Source: Bacteroidota bacterium | Lineage (GTDB): Bacteria; Bacteroidota; Bacteroidia; B-17B0; Aurantibacillaceae | NCBI GenBank assembly: GCA_013297775.1 | Contig: JAAFIL010000004.1 | Span: 62,001-126,000 of the forward strand | Direction of reading: 5' to 3' | Length of the DNA stretch: 64,000 nucleotides | Shown here: piece by piece, positions 33,065 through 41,664 of the stretch | Position numbering within the stretch: the first letter of the stretch is position 1 | Layout of the letters: each line of letters starts with the position of its first letter | Notes under the pieces: model-generated | The model's input: the letters and a program-made list of their open reading frames with translations, nothing else | What the model was told of the DNA's origin: nothing | The model's database searches: none | Made by a program: the position numbers and the translations under genes

Positions 33065-34711
33065 TTATTTTTTCCGTTTCGTTATTTTCGAGGCGGCGGC
33101 AGAGAAGCTTTTAGAGCTAGAGAATCTCTCCATGTTTAAGCTGAGATTTTGCAACGAACGCTCAAGCCCAACTGTCATCCCTCGGCTAAATACTTCGGGT
33201 GCTCTATCTAAATCTTTCTCACTAAAATCATCGCTAAAAATAGCTTTGTCATCTCTTAAAGCAATAAACCCAGCACCAATAGCGGTATAAAGAACTAAAT
33301 CGAAGTTAAACCACGGTTGGTAATAATCTTCTTTACGTTCTTTGCCTTTAGGTTGCCAAATATTTAGCGTCGAAGCCAAATCCGGACTTGCCGACTCAAA
33401 TGCATCTATCAAAAATTCGCGTGCAAACGAAGGGTTAAATTTAGAAGCTAATATTTCTTCGGTTAACGAACCTATGCTGCCTAAATCGGCTAATGAAATG
33501 CTTTCGATTTTTTCCAATGGGTTATTTAAACTGGCTTCAATCACTTGTGTATCTTTTAATAATTCAAACCAAATAAATCGTCTCCAGCACCACCACGATT
33601 TTCTACGTGATATCCATAACGAAATATTCATGTAGTATTGACGGATAACATTGAAGTCGGCAGTTGTTAAACCTGTTAGCCCAGAGCCAGCGCCATTTAA
33701 GTTAATGTTTACGAAATGATGCCAAGTAGAGTCAACAACAATACGCCCAACATTAGCCAAACGCCCGTCCCAAACTGCAATAGAAGGGAAACAATGCGGG
33801 TCGGTTAAGGCTTTACCGCCAAAGCCGCCGTTAGTGGTGCTTCCTCCTAAAACAAAAGAGGTGGCAATTACCTGAGTAGGAACCGCAATGCCATTTGCTG
33901 TAAATGTGGTTTCAGGTTTGCATTCGCCTTCGTGCGGATGATCGGGCATTATGTCTATCATACCCGATGGCCTAACCGATGTGCTGATAGATAATAACGG
34001 GTGTGGTGCGCCACCTCCAAAAGTTCTTACCGCAATGGTTTGTGGAATGTTATCGGATTGATTGTCGAAATGGAGCGAAGTAGCGTCTCCAACACGTGGT
34101 CGGTTGGTGTCATTTCTTCTTCTGCCAGTCATACTTACTTCATTTACGTTGTTATCAGAACTGGTATTTTCCCAATAGCGCATGTCTTTTACGCGAGGAA
34201 TATTTGAGCACAAAGCAGAACCCAAGGTGCCGTGGTCGCCTGTTCCAAATATACCACCACCACCATTCATGTAGTTTTCTACAACTGGTAACTCGGTGGC
34301 CGATAAACCCGATCCTGGACTTATTCCAAAAAGCCAAACTTGGTCAAACTCGCTGAGGGTTACACTGGTTTGAAAATTAAAATTATTTATTTGACTCACC
34401 ACCAATGGATTGGTGCTAGCAACCGAAAAGGAACGGTGCCCAAGCGTAATTTGGTAATTGTTCCAAGTGGTAGCTTGTAATTGATTAAAGGAGGTCAAAA
34501 ATTCGGAAAGCCCAAAGCCTGCCGTACCGAAATCTAAGCCCCCATCTGTTACCACTAAAACTTTTACGAGGCAGCGTCGCCACCACCACCAGCGTGGGTA
34601 ATAGGGTTGCAGAAATTCGGGTTTAAGTGCTTCTAGTTTTTTTGTAAGCACAATGCGTTCCTCACGACTTAATAAGTGCATGTTTTGGAATTGTTTTTCT
34701 AGTTCTTCCAT
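33065..34711 (-). CDS. Conserved hypothetical protein with class I glutaminase-like (ThuA-like) core and W/R clusters
   Basis: A 548-residue protein without signal peptide. Residues about 50-230 look like an alpha/beta glutamine-amidotransferase/ThuA-like fold (VKVLVVTDGGLDFGTAGFGL, ENYMNGGGGIFGTGDHGTLG, SNIPRVKDMRYW). I recall similar GGG.FxTGDHxxLGxALCxxIPRVRxMRxW proteins in other bacteria, but none with a known role. Two tryptophan/arginine clusters, YPRWWWWRRCLVKV (residues about 38-51) and SRRKSWWCWRRFIWF (about 374-388), are unusual. The C-terminal 150 residues are helical. It is alone, with its own terminator. Confidence 0.7.
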   Translation of the reverse strand: MEELEKQFQNMHLLSREERIVLTKKLEALKPEFLQPYYPRWWWWRRCLVKVLVVTDGGLDFGTAGFGLSEFLTSFNQLQATTWNNYQITLGHRSFSVASTNPLVVSQINNFNFQTSVTLSEFDQVWLFGISPGSGLSATELPVVENYMNGGGGIFGTGDHGTLGSALCSNIPRVKDMRYWENTSSDNNVNEVSMTGRRRNDTNRPRVGDATSLHFDNQSDNIPQTIAVRTFGGGAPHPLLSISTSVRPSGMIDIMPDHPHEGECKPETTFTANGIAVPTQVIATSFVLGGSTTNGGFGGKALTDPHCFPSIAVWDGRLANVGRIVVDSTWHHFVNINLNGAGSGLTGLTTADFNVIRQYYMNISLWISRRKSWWCWRRFIWFELLKDTQVIEASLNNPLEKIESISLADLGSIGSLTEEILASKFNPSFAREFLIDAFESASPDLASTLNIWQPKGKERKEDYYQPWFNFDLVLYTAIGAGFIALRDDKAIFSDDFSEKDLDRAPEVFSRGMTVGLERSLQNLSLNMERFSSSKSFSAAASKITKRKK

Positions 34712-35252
34712 GGTTATTGGGTTGTTGGTTGTTAATGACCTACTCTAAACAGTTTTCGGTTACCCTGTCTTACTCTAATATGGATTTTCAGAAGCCTCCA
34801 TTTCATCCTCAACCGATAAATCAAATTGTATCGAGATAACTTGTAGAATTTCAGAAGTAAAGAATCACCTTGACGTATTTGGCGTATTCAAAAAAGACTC
34901 TTCTTTTTCTGATTTACTATAATTAAAGCTTCAATACTTCTGAATTAAGTAGTTGAAAAATTTAGCGTTTATAAATGTTTTAAGTTCTTGGTAAAATGGT
35001 GTTTTTAGGTTTTATCTTTTGGTACGTTTCAGATTCACTACCTAGGTTATTTATCAAGATATATCAAACGTACAAAATAATTAATTAGATACCAAATTAT
35101 TTTTGTAAAAAATTTTGCGGAATAAATTCTTGTCCCGTTTTATGTTCTTCAACTCCATTTCAAAAATGCAGCGTTAAATTAAAAATCACAGAGGTTAACG
35201 AATAACGGATGACAAGTTATGAAGAACACCTTATGGCAATAGATTCTAAATC
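34712..35252. other. Intergenic region without genes
   Basis: AT-rich and noncoding. No tRNA, promoter or terminator stands out. It leads into the tandem array at 35253. Confidence 0.4.
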
Positions 35253-35582
35253 CATATCCAACTAAACCAAAATTTTTATTATAGTAAGTTTTCTTAAAAT
35301 TTCATACTAACAACGCATTCATTGCTTCCTTTGCGAACTTTGCGCCTTAGCCTGCCACATTCATATCCAACCAAGCCAAAACTTTTATTACAAGCAAGTT
35401 TTCTTAAAATTTCATACCAACAACGCATTCATTGCTTCCTTTGCGAACTTTGCGCCTTAGCGCGCCACATCCATATCCAACCAAGCTAAAACTTTTATTA
35501 CAAGCAAGTTTTCCTAAAATTTCACACTAACAATGCGTGCATTGCTTCCTTTGCGAACTCTTTGCGCCTTAGCGTGCCGCAC
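35253..35582. repeat. Three tandem units of about 110 bp
   Basis: Units start at 35253, 35362 and 35472, each with CATATCCAAC, AAAACTTTTATTACAAGCAA (with variants), TTTTCTTAAAATTTCAT, CATTGCTTCCTTTGCGAACT and TTGCGCCTTAGC. Units 2 and 3 are most alike. The last block is the inverse of the GCAAAGTTCGCAAAG core found at 8671-8932, 16900-17077 and 46028-46110. No unit encodes a protein. This is not a CRISPR array: no spacers. Confidence 0.85.
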
Positions 35583-35607
35583 ACGCTTTCTTAAAAAATA
35601 AAAGCAT

Positions 35608-35643
35608 AAAAAAAACCGCTTCAAGGAATGAAACGGTTTTTTT
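35608..35643 (-). terminator. Terminator of clpC
   Basis: Inverted arms around AAAACCGCTTC and GAAACGGTTTT with one internal mismatch and a 7-base loop, flanked by A and T runs. It lies 18 bp after the clpC stop on the minus strand. Confidence 0.85.
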
Positions 35644-35660
35644 AAATATAAATTTATCGT

Positions 35661-38210
35661 TTACGCTTTATCTTCTTTCTTTCCTTTTTTAGAACCTTTG
35701 GGCTTACCAGTACTAACGGTAATCACATCATTTTCTTTATCGTAATCCACTTCAATTTCATCGCCTTCCGTTAAATTACTTTTAATAATTTCTTCGGCCA
35801 TTGGGTCTTCGAGGTGTTTTTGAATAGCGCGTTTTAAAGGGCGTGCGCCATAATTCACATCATATCCTTTTTCAACAATATAATCTTTGGCGGCATCGGT
35901 AATGCGTATTTGATAGCCTAAACTATTTACACGACCAAACAAGTAACCCAATTCAATATCAATAATTTGGTGGATGTGCTCGCGTTGTAACGAGTTAAAC
36001 ATCACCACGTCATCAATACGATTTAAAAACTCTGGCGCAAATGCTTTTTTAAGCGCATTTTCAATAACGCCTTTGCTCACTTCATCTTCGTTTTCTTTTC
36101 GGGTATTGGTACCAAATCCAACGCCTGTCCCAAAATCTTTTAACTGTCGTGCACCAATGTTGCTCGTCATAATGATAATGGTATTTTTAAAATCTATTTT
36201 GCGTCCCAGGCTATCGGTAAGTAAGCCATCATCTAACACTTGCAACAACATATTATATACATCGGGATGTGCTTTTTCAATTTCATCGAGTAATATAACA
36301 GAATAAGGACGACGACGCACCTTTTCGGTTAATTGCCCGCCTTCTTCGTAACCTACATAACCTGGAGGTGCACCAATTAAGCGCGTTACAGCGAATTTCT
36401 CCATGTACTCACTCATATCAATGCGTATAAGTGCGTCGTCGTTATCGAATAAATACTTGGCTAATACTTTTGCCAATTGCGTTTTACCAACACCCGTAGG
36501 TCCTAAGAAAATAAATGAACCAATGGGTTTATTGGGGTCTTTTAAACCCGCACGGTTACGCTGAATGGCTTTTACCACTTTCAATAACGCATTATCTTGC
36601 CCAATTACTCGTCCTCTCAGCAGTTCGTTCATCTTAACCAACTTATCGCTTTCGTTTTGATTGACACGTTGCACAGGTACACCACTCATCATACTCACCA
36701 CTTCGGCTACATTATCTTCGGTAACGGTTACTCTATTTTGCTTGGTTTCGCTTTCCCAAGCTTTTTTAGCCGTTTCTAATTCTAATTGCAGATTTTTTTC
36801 GGTGTCGCGCAGTTTAGCAGCTTCTTCGTATTTCTGCGAGCGCACCACTTGGTTTTTTAGTTCTTTAATATCTTCAATCTTCTTTTCAATATCCAAAATA
36901 TTTTGTGGCACATTAATATTTGTAATGTGAACACGACTACCCGCCTCATCTAACGCATCAATGGCTTTATCGGGCAAATGCCGATCGGTTATGTACCTTG
37001 CTGTTAGAGATACACAAGCTTTAATGGCTTCGGGGGTGTAAGTAACGTTATGATGATCTTCGTATTTAGATTTAATGTTATTTAAAATTTGTAACGACTC
37101 ATCTTGCGTGGCAGGTTCTACAATTACTTTTTGAAAACGGCGTTCTAAAGCTCCATCTTTTTCGATGTATTGACGGTACTCATCTAAAGTAGTGGCACCA
37201 ATACATTGAATTTCGCCTCGTGCTAAAGCTGGTTTAAACATATTGCTCGCATCAAGGCTTCCACTGGCTCCGCCTGCTCCAATAATGGTGTGAATTTCAT
37301 CTATGAATAAAATCACATCCGGACTTTTTTCTAACTCATTCATTACGGCTTTCATGCGCTCTTCAAATTGCCCACGGTATTTTGTTCCGGCAACCAAACT
37401 TGCTAAATCTAAAGTAACCACGCGCTTGCTAAATAACACACGGCTTACTTTGCGTTGCACAATACGCAAGGCTAAACCTTCGGCAATACTCGATTTTCCG
37501 ACACCTGGCTCTCCAATTAAAATCGGGTTGTTTTTTTTGCGACGCGATAAAATTTGCGATACCCGTTCAATTTCTTTTTCACGTCCTACTACGGGATCTA
37601 ACTTTCCGTCTTCGGCCATTTTGGTTAAATCGCGACCAAAATTGTCTAATACAGGTGTTTTGCTTTTGCTATTGCTATCGCCGGGTTTCTTTTGAGCACC
37701 GCCGCCGCCTGTAAAACTATCGTTTTGTTCCTCATCATCATCGCCCGTGGCGGCATTTTCAATTTTATTAGGATTTTCCATAAATCCTTCTAACTCGGCT
37801 CGCGCGGCATCGTAATCTACACCATACTTCAACAAGGTTTTGGTAACTATATTGTCGCTATCTTTTAAAATACACAATAGTAAATGTTCGGTCCCAATTT
37901 GAATACTCTTAAAGGTTTTGGCCTCTAAATAGGTGAGTTTAAGCGTTTTTTCGGCTTGCTTTACTAAAGGAATATTAGCTAAGTTGTTCGATTTGCGTAA
38001 TCCAGGGGTTAAATTGGCTTCAATGGTTCTGCGAAACTCTTGCGCTTCAACGCCCAAATTTTTGAGTAAACGCATGCCAACGCCTTCTCCATCTCTAATC
38101 ATGCCCAACATTAAATGCTCAATGCCAATATAATCGTGCCCTAACCTTAATGCCTCTTCGCGGCTGTAAGTGATAACGTCTTTTACTCTCGGTGAAAATT
38201 TTGCTTCCAT
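35661..38210 (-). CDS. clpC: ATP-dependent Clp protease ATP-binding subunit ClpC
   Basis: An 849-residue Hsp100 unfoldase: two N-terminal Clp repeats (residues about 1-140), an acidic/glycine-rich linker (150-185), AAA+ domain 1 with Walker A GEPGVGKS (233-240) and VILFIDEIH, a middle UVR-type segment (KYEEAAKLRDTEKNLQLELE) that marks ClpC rather than ClpB, and AAA+ domain 2 with GPTGVGKT and VILLDEIEKAHPDVYN. It feeds unfolded proteins to ClpP (not in this window). The C-terminal lysine-rich tail PKGSKKGKKEDKA is common in Bacteroidota. Single gene with its own terminator. Confidence 0.97.
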   Translation of the reverse strand: MEAKFSPRVKDVITYSREEALRLGHDYIGIEHLMLGMIRDGEGVGMRLLKNLGVEAQEFRRTIEANLTPGLRKSNNLANIPLVKQAEKTLKLTYLEAKTFKSIQIGTEHLLLCILKDSDNIVTKTLLKYGVDYDAARAELEGFMENPNKIENAATGDDDEEQNDSFTGGGGAQKKPGDSNSKSKTPVLDNFGRDLTKMAEDGKLDPVVGREKEIERVSQILSRRKKNNPILIGEPGVGKSSIAEGLALRIVQRKVSRVLFSKRVVTLDLASLVAGTKYRGQFEERMKAVMNELEKSPDVILFIDEIHTIIGAGGASGSLDASNMFKPALARGEIQCIGATTLDEYRQYIEKDGALERRFQKVIVEPATQDESLQILNNIKSKYEDHHNVTYTPEAIKACVSLTARYITDRHLPDKAIDALDEAGSRVHITNINVPQNILDIEKKIEDIKELKNQVVRSQKYEEAAKLRDTEKNLQLELETAKKAWESETKQNRVTVTEDNVAEVVSMMSGVPVQRVNQNESDKLVKMNELLRGRVIGQDNALLKVVKAIQRNRAGLKDPNKPIGSFIFLGPTGVGKTQLAKVLAKYLFDNDDALIRIDMSEYMEKFAVTRLIGAPPGYVGYEEGGQLTEKVRRRPYSVILLDEIEKAHPDVYNMLLQVLDDGLLTDSLGRKIDFKNTIIIMTSNIGARQLKDFGTGVGFGTNTRKENEDEVSKGVIENALKKAFAPEFLNRIDDVVMFNSLQREHIHQIIDIELGYLFGRVNSLGYQIRITDAAKDYIVEKGYDVNYGARPLKRAIQKHLEDPMAEEIIKSNLTEGDEIEVDYDKENDVITVSTGKPKGSKKGKKEDKA

Positions 38211-38252
38211 AACAATTTCTTACTTTACAAGGTTAAATTACATATATAATGC

Positions 38253-38260
38253 CAAAAGTA
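38253..38260 (-). promoter_or_regulatory. Promoter -7 box of clpC
   Basis: Minus strand TACTTTTG, an exact TAnnTTTG match, 43 bp upstream of ATG 38210. No CtsR-type operator (GGTCAAA-like direct repeat) is visible nearby. Confidence 0.45.
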
Positions 38261-38581
38261 AAAGTAATGTTTAGCAAATGGCTCAATTTATTTTATAAGT
38301 GGTTTTTTTAACATTATTTCTGTTCATAAATAACTGACCAACGAACGTATTTAAAGCCTTATTACGCCTTTGAGAACAAAGAATTATACTTTGTTTCGAG
38401 GTTATTTTAACATTAATAGAACTCTGACAAAATTACTCATTTGGCTGTATTACCCGCCATTTATTCAGATTTAAAAATTAGCTGAATACATTTGTAAATA
38501 ATGATGTGGATGTTAAAATGAATAGAAGGGAGCTTAAATTAAATTTATTTTAGGTAGATTTAAACTAATAAAATTTAGCCT

Positions 38582-39931
38582 ATGAAATTTAAACTTTACT
38601 TTTCCATTGTTTTAGTCGTTTTTATTTTTGGATTAACCCACCAGACGCTAAAAGCACAACTTTGCCAACTCAACAGTAATTTAATGATTTATTCTAATTA
38701 CGATGGGGGGGCTATCACCATTAATGTGGATGTTAATATTCCGAATCTTAAAATTGGCGTTAGTTCTTATGAGGCGTCGCAAATTACCATTACTGGGCCT
38801 TTTGCGGCTAATGTTACCCAAGTAATTTACTCAGGATTTAATGCGAATAGTAACAATTGTAATTTAGGAATAATAACGACTAGCATTTCGGGCGTAAGTC
38901 CTTCCATAACGGCCATTAACGTTTATCCTGCGGTTGGTAGCTACACCCCTGTTCATGGTTTTGGCAATAGCCAAGGCATTATTGGGTGTTATCAATGCGA
39001 CACTATTACTTCCTCGGGAGGTGTTAACTCGCCCGATGAAATTGTGTTTCATTTTAAGCAACTAACGGGGGGCTTATTGCGTGCGCATCACACACAATAT
39101 GGCTGCTGGACCAACACCACCTTTAACGTTTCGAGCTTAGGGAATTGTTGCATTTTACCCGCAGCACCATCTCCCTGCCCAACGCCACCTGCGCCTACTA
39201 ACATATCCTCGGCAGCAAGCTTAACTACTTGTGTTGGTAAAGCAAGCACCTTAACCGTTAATGCGCCTAACGCATCGCTTAATTGGTATGCCATTGGTGG
39301 ATCTACCGCGAGCATTGGAACAAACGCCAATCTGGCAACACCCACTTTTACAGTTCCTGGTCTTTATTCTTATTTTGCAATAGCCACCAATTCGTGTGGC
39401 AACTCGCCTAATACTAATATAACGGTGAGTGTAAATCCATTACCCGCCGTGCAATTATCATTGAGTTCTAATACCATTTGTGCCAATGGCGGTGCACCCA
39501 TTAATTTAACTGGGATACCGCCAGGCGGTGTGTATAGTGGTGCCAATGTTTCGGGATCACAATTTATAACAAATTTCATTCCTGGGGTTTATACTCCTGT
39601 TTACAGTTACACCAATCCAAGTACAGGGTGTTCGCGAACGGCAACCGCTTCCATTATCTCTACTATTTGCTTCGAATTGCCATCGCTTACTTTAGCGAAA
39701 AATACAGTTGTGCTATATCCAAACCCAAGTAGTGGCATTTATACATTAATTGGATTGAGCAGCGGACCCACACAACTAGAAGTGTATGATTTAACGGGAA
39801 GACTTGTTAAAAAAACCACTTTAACAAATGCTTTGCCTCAATTAGATTGTACGGCCTTAGAATCGGGTATCTATAATTGTGTTATTTTACAAGAAGGTCA
39901 ACGCCAACATCAATTACTAATAAAAGAATAG
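38582..39931 (+). CDS. Secreted protein with T9SS C-terminal sorting domain
   Basis: A 449-residue exported protein. A signal peptide ends at TLKAQ. A domain with several cysteines (QYGCWTNTTFNVSSLGNCC) runs to about residue 200, then a Ser/Thr/Pro-rich segment and two Ig-like, PKD-type repeats (ISSAASLTTCVGKASTLTVN, LPAVQLSLSSNTICANG). Residues about 375-449 form a type A T9SS sorting domain (VVLYPNPSSGIYTLIGL, LEVYDLTGRLVKKT, GIYNCVILQEGQ...HQLLIKE). Such domains direct secretion through the T9SS to the cell surface. The specific function is unknown. Confidence 0.85.
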   Translation: MKFKLYFSIVLVVFIFGLTHQTLKAQLCQLNSNLMIYSNYDGGAITINVDVNIPNLKIGVSSYEASQITITGPFAANVTQVIYSGFNANSNNCNLGIITTSISGVSPSITAINVYPAVGSYTPVHGFGNSQGIIGCYQCDTITSSGGVNSPDEIVFHFKQLTGGLLRAHHTQYGCWTNTTFNVSSLGNCCILPAAPSPCPTPPAPTNISSAASLTTCVGKASTLTVNAPNASLNWYAIGGSTASIGTNANLATPTFTVPGLYSYFAIATNSCGNSPNTNITVSVNPLPAVQLSLSSNTICANGGAPINLTGIPPGGVYSGANVSGSQFITNFIPGVYTPVYSYTNPSTGCSRTATASIISTICFELPSLTLAKNTVVLYPNPSSGIYTLIGLSSGPTQLEVYDLTGRLVKKTTLTNALPQLDCTALESGIYNCVILQEGQRQHQLLIKE

Positions 39932-40019
39932 GGAGGGATTAGTTCAATACGAACAATTCGATTCATCAGTTAGTACTCTCTCGAACTAGAACTAAAAGAT
40001 GAATTGAATAAGTGTCATT

Positions 40020-41231
40020 TTAGTCTTTAATAACTTTTCCATGTATAAATGTATGGTCTGATAAATGCACTTTATATGTGTAAATACCCTTTGACAATTG
40101 CAGAGGTTGAATAGCGCGTTGCGATGCCTTAGTCTTAAACTCTTCCTGAAATACAACTCGTCCGAGTGCATTTACTAAGGCTATTGAAATTATATCTGCT
40201 TTTGGTGTATCAAAACATAAGGTTTCAGTAAATGGATTTGGAAATGTATTAACTTGAGTGAGAACAATTGAATTTTCGCTAAGGCCAACGGCATTATCGT
40301 TTAGTATTTTTTTAAACACTTGAAACGTTTTGGCGTTAATGCGGTAATGTAAATAAGAAGAACTAAAACTAAATACTCCTACCGAATAATATTCATTTTG
40401 ATTATCGGTGTACATAAAACTACTGCCACTTTGCCCAGGAATGCCTTGAATAGAGCCACTAACACCTAAATACACATTTGAAAAATTACTAATGTTACCA
40501 TAATTGTAATAAAGCGTATCGCCATTGTAAATCTCCGTAGAATCGAACGGACTAGGGATGGCAGGATAACTAAACTTATGAAACGTCTGCGTGTTGAATG
40601 CCGCAGCGGCAGTATCGAAACCAATACCAATCCATCCTGTTTGAAAGCCAATCGGTGTGTCTAACTCTAACAAAGTAATATCGTCCCACGATTCGCCATT
40701 GTAATAGGTTTTAAAGAGATAGGAACGTTTTACTTTTGCTTTGGAAAAATTAGAATTGGGTAAGCCATTGTGAAACCCTGGGAACACAACAAGGCTATCA
40801 TAATTTCTAAATTGTTTAAGACTATAAGTACTAATACAATGCGCTGCCGAAAGCACCATATTAGAAGAAATCATATTACCCGTACAATTTGAACTTAAGG
40901 TGGCATTATTATAACTGACTAATTTAACTGTTGTTCTCACTGGATAAGCCGACGGGCTGAAAAACGCATCTACTTTTGCTAACCGAGTAAAACTAGTACC
41001 CGGAAAAAGATTAGCGGTTGGCGTTGAGGTGGGTAATGGAACGGTGTTGATAGAGGTTCCGAAAAAAGCGGCCGTGCGCGCGGCAGTAATACTCGAACTA
41101 AGTGGCGGTATAAGTAATGTATCTGTTATTTGCGTGGAATAGGTATAACGAATGATGGTATCGGTTTGCGCCGTTGCATTAACCATTAGAAAAAGTAACA
41201 CACTCCAATTAAACACTTGGATTTTTCTCAT
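40020..41231 (-). CDS. Trypsin-like serine protease with T9SS sorting domain
   Basis: A 403-residue exported protease. A signal peptide ends at MVNATAQ. The chymotrypsin-fold triad is present: His131 in MVLSAAHC, Asp184 in WDDITLLEL, Ser268 in IPGQSGSSF. A Cys (TLSSNCTGNM) preceding the His motif probably pairs with the Cys in AAHC. Residues about 325-403 are a T9SS sorting domain (VNTFPNPFTETLCFD, ALVNALGRVVFQEEF, KGIYTYKVHLSDHTFIHGKVIKD). It should be secreted to the surface. It is convergent with the sorting-domain gene at 38582. Confidence 0.92.
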   Translation of the reverse strand: MRKIQVFNWSVLLFLMVNATAQTDTIIRYTYSTQITDTLLIPPLSSSITAARTAAFFGTSINTVPLPTSTPTANLFPGTSFTRLAKVDAFFSPSAYPVRTTVKLVSYNNATLSSNCTGNMISSNMVLSAAHCISTYSLKQFRNYDSLVVFPGFHNGLPNSNFSKAKVKRSYLFKTYYNGESWDDITLLELDTPIGFQTGWIGIGFDTAAAAFNTQTFHKFSYPAIPSPFDSTEIYNGDTLYYNYGNISNFSNVYLGVSGSIQGIPGQSGSSFMYTDNQNEYYSVGVFSFSSSYLHYRINAKTFQVFKKILNDNAVGLSENSIVLTQVNTFPNPFTETLCFDTPKADIISIALVNALGRVVFQEEFKTKASQRAIQPLQLSKGIYTYKVHLSDHTFIHGKVIKD

Positions 41232-41664
41232 AAAATAAATTAAATAGTTTTAGCAGTAACGAAAAAAAAAATAGGTTATTGTTGTGTGGAAAAATAATAA
41301 AGCATGATGAGTACACTTTGTAAATTTATTTAGGGTTCGATAAACTTCGAGAAGACCTAATCTTAAATTAAAAAATAAAACTTATTATTCTAAACCAACG
41401 CAGCACCGCTTGGAATAAATTAACCGCCAAGCAATTGGGCGTTTTCAAGTAAATTCCACCTCATTTTTTGTTCATTTCTGCGCCTTTTTTTGTTAATAAG
41501 TAAAGTGCTTTAAATTGGCATTTTTTTGGTATATTCACTTCCTAATTTGAAACGTTTCGAGAGCTTGATTTTACTGGTGTTGAGCCTATTTTAATCAGTG
41601 TTCAAAAAGTGTTTTTAATATAGCTAAATTCAACAATAAATTATAAAAGATTATTAAGCGTACT
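41232..41664. other. Long upstream region of gyrA
   Basis: 433 bp with no gene. It holds a weak hairpin (CGCC/GGCG near 41431-41447) and TATATTCA (41541 area), two mismatches from a -7 box at its end. No tRNA or known leader motif is recognised. Such a long noncoding leader before an essential gene may carry regulation that I cannot see. Confidence 0.35.

Noticed and set aside
35253-35582. Possible CRISPR array
   Set aside because: The units are contiguous and about 110 bp, with no unique spacers and no cas genes.
36597-38133. Several plus-strand frames of 60-130 residues opposite clpC
   Set aside because: They are antisense shadows of strongly conserved ClpC sequence.
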